NCBI GenBank assembly: GCA_015655585.1
Contig: JAATEV010000084.1
Location: 1-53,195 of the forward strand
Reading direction: 5' to 3'
DNA length: 53,195 bases
From: Terriglobales bacterium
Lineage (GTDB): Bacteria; Acidobacteriota; Terriglobia; Terriglobales; Acidobacteriaceae
The notes under the pieces were generated by a model, which was given only the letters and a program-made list of their open reading frames with translations, was not told the DNA's origin and searched no databases. Position 1 is the first letter of the stretch, and each line of letters opens with the position of its first letter. The translations under genes and the position numbers were made by a program. Positions 50,408 to 53,195 of the stretch are shown here, one piece after another.

Positions 50408-52009
50408 TCACCGCTGTTGCGCCAGTGCATAAAACTTCGTCATGTCCGCCTTCAGCTCACGCAGAGCATCCACATTCAGATACACCATGTGGCCCGCCGG
50501 ATAGTACCCAAACTGCACATTCCCCACCAGCTTCGCCGGAAGGTCCATGTGGTTCAGGTCATACTCCGTGGCAAAGAACGGCGTAGCCAGGTCGAAGTAC
50601 CCATTCGCAGAGAACACCCGCAGCTTCGGATTCTTCCGGATCGCGTCCGCCAGGTCGACCGCCGTATCCGGCCTCACCTGTTCCCCGCCCCCGCGTCCAC
50701 CGCCGCCGCCCGACGCCCGATGCTTGAAGTCCCAGTTCTGGCTGATCCCCGGCCCCGAAAGATAATACTGCTCCTGGCTCGGATACTTCAGCTCCTTGAC
50801 GATGTAGTCGTGGAACGCCCCCACATACGCCCCGCTGATCCCCGTATCCGAGGGATCATATCCCGGCCCTTCGCCCGCCGCATCCGCGTCCCAGCCTTCG
50901 AACCGCGCATCGTACCGTCCCAGCGTCCGCTCATCTCCGCGCAGCAGCTCCTTGCGGAACCGCGTCGACTGGATCTTCAGCTTCGACTCCTTCACATACT
51001 CCACGCTCAACCCGGTAAACGCCGCCACCTTAGCCGCAATCGCATCAAACTCCGCCGCTGGCAGCGTATCTCCCTGCCGCAAAGCCTCCGCATACGGCCC
51101 CCGCGCAAACAATCGCGCCTGCTGTACCCACTCCGCCATGCTCACGCTCGTCTTCACCTTGTGGTGATAGAACGCAATCGCCGCATACGTCGGGAAGTAC
51201 CCGATCGACTCCTCATCGATCCCCGGCGACTGCCGGTTGTAATTCAAAATCGACGACAGCAGCGTGACCCCGTTGAACTCGATCCCATCATTCTGCAACA
51301 CGCTCACCAGACCCGCCGAGCGCGTCGTCCCATACGACTCCCCGAACAGGAACTTAGGCGAGTTCCACCGCTCGTTCGCCGTGATGTACCGCACAATAAA
51401 CTTCTCGAACGCCCGAATATCCTGATCCGTCCCGGCAAAGTCCTTCGCCGTACCCTTGCCCACCGCCCGCGAGAAGCCCGTCAGCGGCGCGTCGATAAAC
51501 ACCAGGTCGCTCTTGTCCAGCAAGCTGTACTGGTTCGGAACAATCTCGAACGGAGCCGGTCCCGTGGCCTCCGGGCTCGCCGATACCACCCGCACCGGCC
51601 CAACAGATCCCATGTGCAGCCAGATCGTAGCCGACCCCGGCCCGCCGTTGTAGAAGAACGTCACCGGCCGCGTCTTCGCGTCCACCCCGTCCTGCGTATA
51701 AGCCACGTAGAAGATGCTTCCGTTCGGCTTGTCCTGATCGTCGCGGATCAGAAGGTTCCCCGCCGTGGCCGTGTAGTGGATCGTCTGCCCCCCAGCCGTC
51801 CAGTCATGCTTCGACACCGCGGTCGTCTCCGCCGGAATCGGTTTGCTCTGCTCCTCCGGCTGGTCCGCCGGAGCCGCGCCGGCTGGCCTCTGCTGCCGAT
51901 TCCCCTGCGCCAGCCCCGAAACGCTCAACGCACCCAGCAAAACCAGCCCCGCAGCCACACGCGAGCCACGCAAAACCACACTCCCACACACCGATTCCCG
52001 CAGAATCAT
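50408..52009 (-). CDS. Secreted S10-family serine carboxypeptidase-like protein
   Basis: 533 residues with an N-terminal signal peptide (about 1-35, ending SGLAQ). Alpha/beta-hydrolase of the S10 family: oxyanion region FFYNGGPGSATIW, nucleophile Ser225 in GESYG, Asp473 in NGYFDLATPF, His507 in PAGHMVY, so the triad is complete. It should remove C-terminal residues from peptides in the periplasm or outside. A Gly/Arg-rich loop (GGGGGRGGG near 445) interrupts the domain. The start MILRE has AGGAG upstream; earlier codons lack one. It stands alone. Confidence 0.92.
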   Translation of the reverse strand: MILRESVCGSVVLRGSRVAAGLVLLGALSVSGLAQGNRQQRPAGAAPADQPEEQSKPIPAETTAVSKHDWTAGGQTIHYTATAGNLLIRDDQDKPNGSIFYVAYTQDGVDAKTRPVTFFYNGGPGSATIWLHMGSVGPVRVVSASPEATGPAPFEIVPNQYSLLDKSDLVFIDAPLTGFSRAVGKGTAKDFAGTDQDIRAFEKFIVRYITANERWNSPKFLFGESYGTTRSAGLVSVLQNDGIEFNGVTLLSSILNYNRQSPGIDEESIGYFPTYAAIAFYHHKVKTSVSMAEWVQQARLFARGPYAEALRQGDTLPAAEFDAIAAKVAAFTGLSVEYVKESKLKIQSTRFRKELLRGDERTLGRYDARFEGWDADAAGEGPGYDPSDTGISGAYVGAFHDYIVKELKYPSQEQYYLSGPGISQNWDFKHRASGGGGGRGGGEQVRPDTAVDLADAIRKNPKLRVFSANGYFDLATPFFATEYDLNHMDLPAKLVGNVQFGYYPAGHMVYLNVDALRELKADMTKFYALAQQR

Positions 52010-52144
52010 CAAGACAGCTCCTAACCTTGCATTTCTGAATTTCAGGCAGAACATTTCCCAGAACATCTCGTGGATTGCATCATCTTACCCCCGAAACCCT
52101 CTGCAAACACAAGGTTTTTTCAAAGCCGCCCGCAAAAAGTCCCC

Positions 52145-52594
52145 TCAGGAGATCGTATCCAGATGGAACGGCTTCTCATACGGCTCCACCGGATACCCCT
52201 TGGCCTTCCACGCCGCCAGCCCGCCCTTCAAAAATTTAATCCGTGTAAACTCCAGCTCCCGAGCCCGCTCCAGAATCATCCGGCTCGTCTTCTCGCTCGT
52301 GCATGTGCAATACACAATCGACTCCTTCTCCTTCGGAATCAGCGTATGCTGCTCCAGAATCTCCTTAGGCGGAATCCTCGTCGCCCCCGGAATAATCTCC
52401 GAGTACGCCAGCAGATCCAGCGGCTGCCTTACGTCGAACAGCAGAACCTCCTCCTTCGCCTCCATCAGCGCATGAAGCTCCTCCGGCTCAATGCTGTGCT
52501 CTTCCAGGTCCCTGCGCCGCTTCAGCACACGCATCCGGTAGATCCCGAAGACCAGCGCGACAAATCCAACCACGCAGATCGCAATCAACCACAT
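52145..52594 (-). CDS. Membrane-anchored rhodanese-domain protein
   Basis: 149 residues. One N-terminal membrane helix (MWLIAICVVGFVALVFGIY) and a basic stretch (RMRVLKRRR) place the domain in the cytoplasm. The rhodanese domain (about 35-140) has LLFDVRQPLDLLAYSEIIPGA, the active-site loop VYCTCTSEKTS with Cys96 (and a second Cys98), and FLKGGLAAWKAKGYPV. The reaction would be sulfur transfer or redox binding; the substrate is unknown. The double cysteine in the loop is unusual. Confidence 0.9.
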   Translation of the reverse strand: MWLIAICVVGFVALVFGIYRMRVLKRRRDLEEHSIEPEELHALMEAKEEVLLFDVRQPLDLLAYSEIIPGATRIPPKEILEQHTLIPKEKESIVYCTCTSEKTSRMILERARELEFTRIKFLKGGLAAWKAKGYPVEPYEKPFHLDTIS

Positions 52595-52739
52595 CCCTCA
52601 CCTCCAGCACTTTCCATTATCTGATTCCGCATCCCGCCCCGGCGGTTCACCCATCTTCCCAACCCATCACTCCCAACCCACTCGCACCCGACTCACCATC
52701 ACCACGGGCACGAAGAATATGCGAAACTCAAGCAGGCTG

Positions 52740-53195
52740 ATGAACCTCGAAACTCTCCTCCACCAGACCTTCGGATTTAAAGACTTCCGCGCCAACCAGC
52801 GGGCAGTCTGCCACTCCGCCACCGACGGCCGCGACGTCCTGCTCGTCATGCCCACCGGAGCCGGAAAGTCCCTCTGCTACCAACTCCCCGCCATCGCCCG
52901 CGGAGGCACTGCCCTCGTTATCAGCCCCCTCATCGCCCTCATGGACGATCAGGCCAACAAGCTCTCCCAACTCGGCCTCAAAGTCGCCCGTATCCACTCA
53001 GGCCTCTCCCGCGAAGACTCCCGTCAGGCCTGCCGCGACTATCTCTCCGGCGCCCTCCAGTTCCTCTTCATCGCCCCCGAGCGGATGCGCGTCCCCGGCT
53101 TCCCCGAGATGCTCGCGAAGAAGAAGCCGTCCCTCGTCGCCATCGACGAAGCCCACTGCATCAGCGCCTGGGGCCACGACTTCCGCCCCGACTAC
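52740..53195 (+). CDS. recQ: RecQ-family ATP-dependent DNA helicase, 5' part
   Basis: The first 152 codons of a superfamily 2 helicase, open to the window edge. Motif 0 (FGFKDFRANQ), Walker A (MPTGAGKSLCYQLP), motif Ia (LVISPLIALMDDQ), motif Ib-like FIAPERM and motif II (DEAHCISAWGHDFRPDY) are all present in order, which identifies RecQ. It unwinds DNA 3' to 5' in recombination and repair. An ATG at 52719, in frame seven codons earlier, is an alternative start. The RecQ C-terminal and HRDC domains lie outside the window. Confidence 0.95.
   Translation, partial: MNLETLLHQTFGFKDFRANQRAVCHSATDGRDVLLVMPTGAGKSLCYQLPAIARGGTALVISPLIALMDDQANKLSQLGLKVARIHSGLSREDSRQACRDYLSGALQFLFIAPERMRVPGFPEMLAKKKPSLVAIDEAHCISAWGHDFRPDY

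Noticed and set aside
1..53195. CRISPR arrays, tRNA/rRNA genes, IS elements or prophage
   Set aside because: No regularly spaced direct repeats, no clover-leaf candidates in gaps and no transposase, integrase or phage structural motifs were seen. Short RNAs cannot be excluded by eye.

Overview
The window looks like chromosomal DNA of a soil acidobacterium of the Terriglobales type (Granulicella/Edaphobacter/Terriglobus-like). The grounds are: two very large Oar-type TonB-dependent receptors with an N-terminal carboxypeptidase-regulatory-like domain; three proteins of the soil-associated TIGR03435 family; a C-rich coding-strand style (…cc/…tc third positions); and scattered composite intergenic repeats with TTG-rich tracts. 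The outer-membrane genes lpxD and lpxB show a Gram-negative envelope. No tRNA, rRNA, CRISPR array, IS element or phage gene was seen.

Layout. 0.3-1.7 kb: pdxS and a small bacterial-PH membrane protein. 2.4-7.4 kb: a quinone-oxidoreductase-like MDR enzyme and a TonB receptor, both leftward. 7.8-12.0 kb: a blaI-blaR1-like operon in which the BlaR1 sensor domain is replaced by a TIGR03435 domain, followed by two tandem partial duplicates of it. 12.3 kb: pdxT, the partner of pdxS. 13.1-16.8 kb: cytochrome c oxidase coxB-coxA-coxC plus a small CxxC membrane protein. 17.1-24.8 kb: tRNA nucleotidyltransferase with a histone-H1-like tail, a conserved acidobacterial protein, lpxD, a REC-PAS regulator, a lipoprotein, a YdeI/OmdA protein and lpxB. 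24.9-28.6 kb: a secreted sialidase-fold glycosidase and a catalytically dead M1-peptidase-like protein. 28.6-32.0 kb: a symmetrical TetR / aldo-keto reductase / NmrA / TetR block.

32.0-42.5 kb is a complete L-rhamnose catabolic island: rhaT (symporter), rhaI (isomerase), rhaB (kinase), rhaEW (rhamnulose-1-P aldolase fused to a dehydrogenase) and lutABC (L-lactate to pyruvate), with an unusual IclR-HTH/sugar-binding regulator. Rhamnose would be split into DHAP and L-lactaldehyde, the latter oxidised to L-lactate and then pyruvate. A shared C-AATA-N7-TATT element lies in front of lutA/rhaT, rhaI and rhaEW. Next to it (43.3-48.3 kb) is a TonB receptor-GH39 glycosidase operon with a perfect 33-bp palindrome upstream. 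48.8-53.2 kb: ribBA (with a degenerate GTP cyclohydrolase II half), a small conserved protein, an S10 carboxypeptidase, a membrane rhodanese and the start of recQ, which runs off the window.

The most system-like novelty is the BlaI/BlaR1-TIGR03435 operon with its tandem sensor-domain copies. The rhamnose-to-pyruvate regulon with its putative common operator is the second. Family assignments were made by reading motifs; no database search was run.
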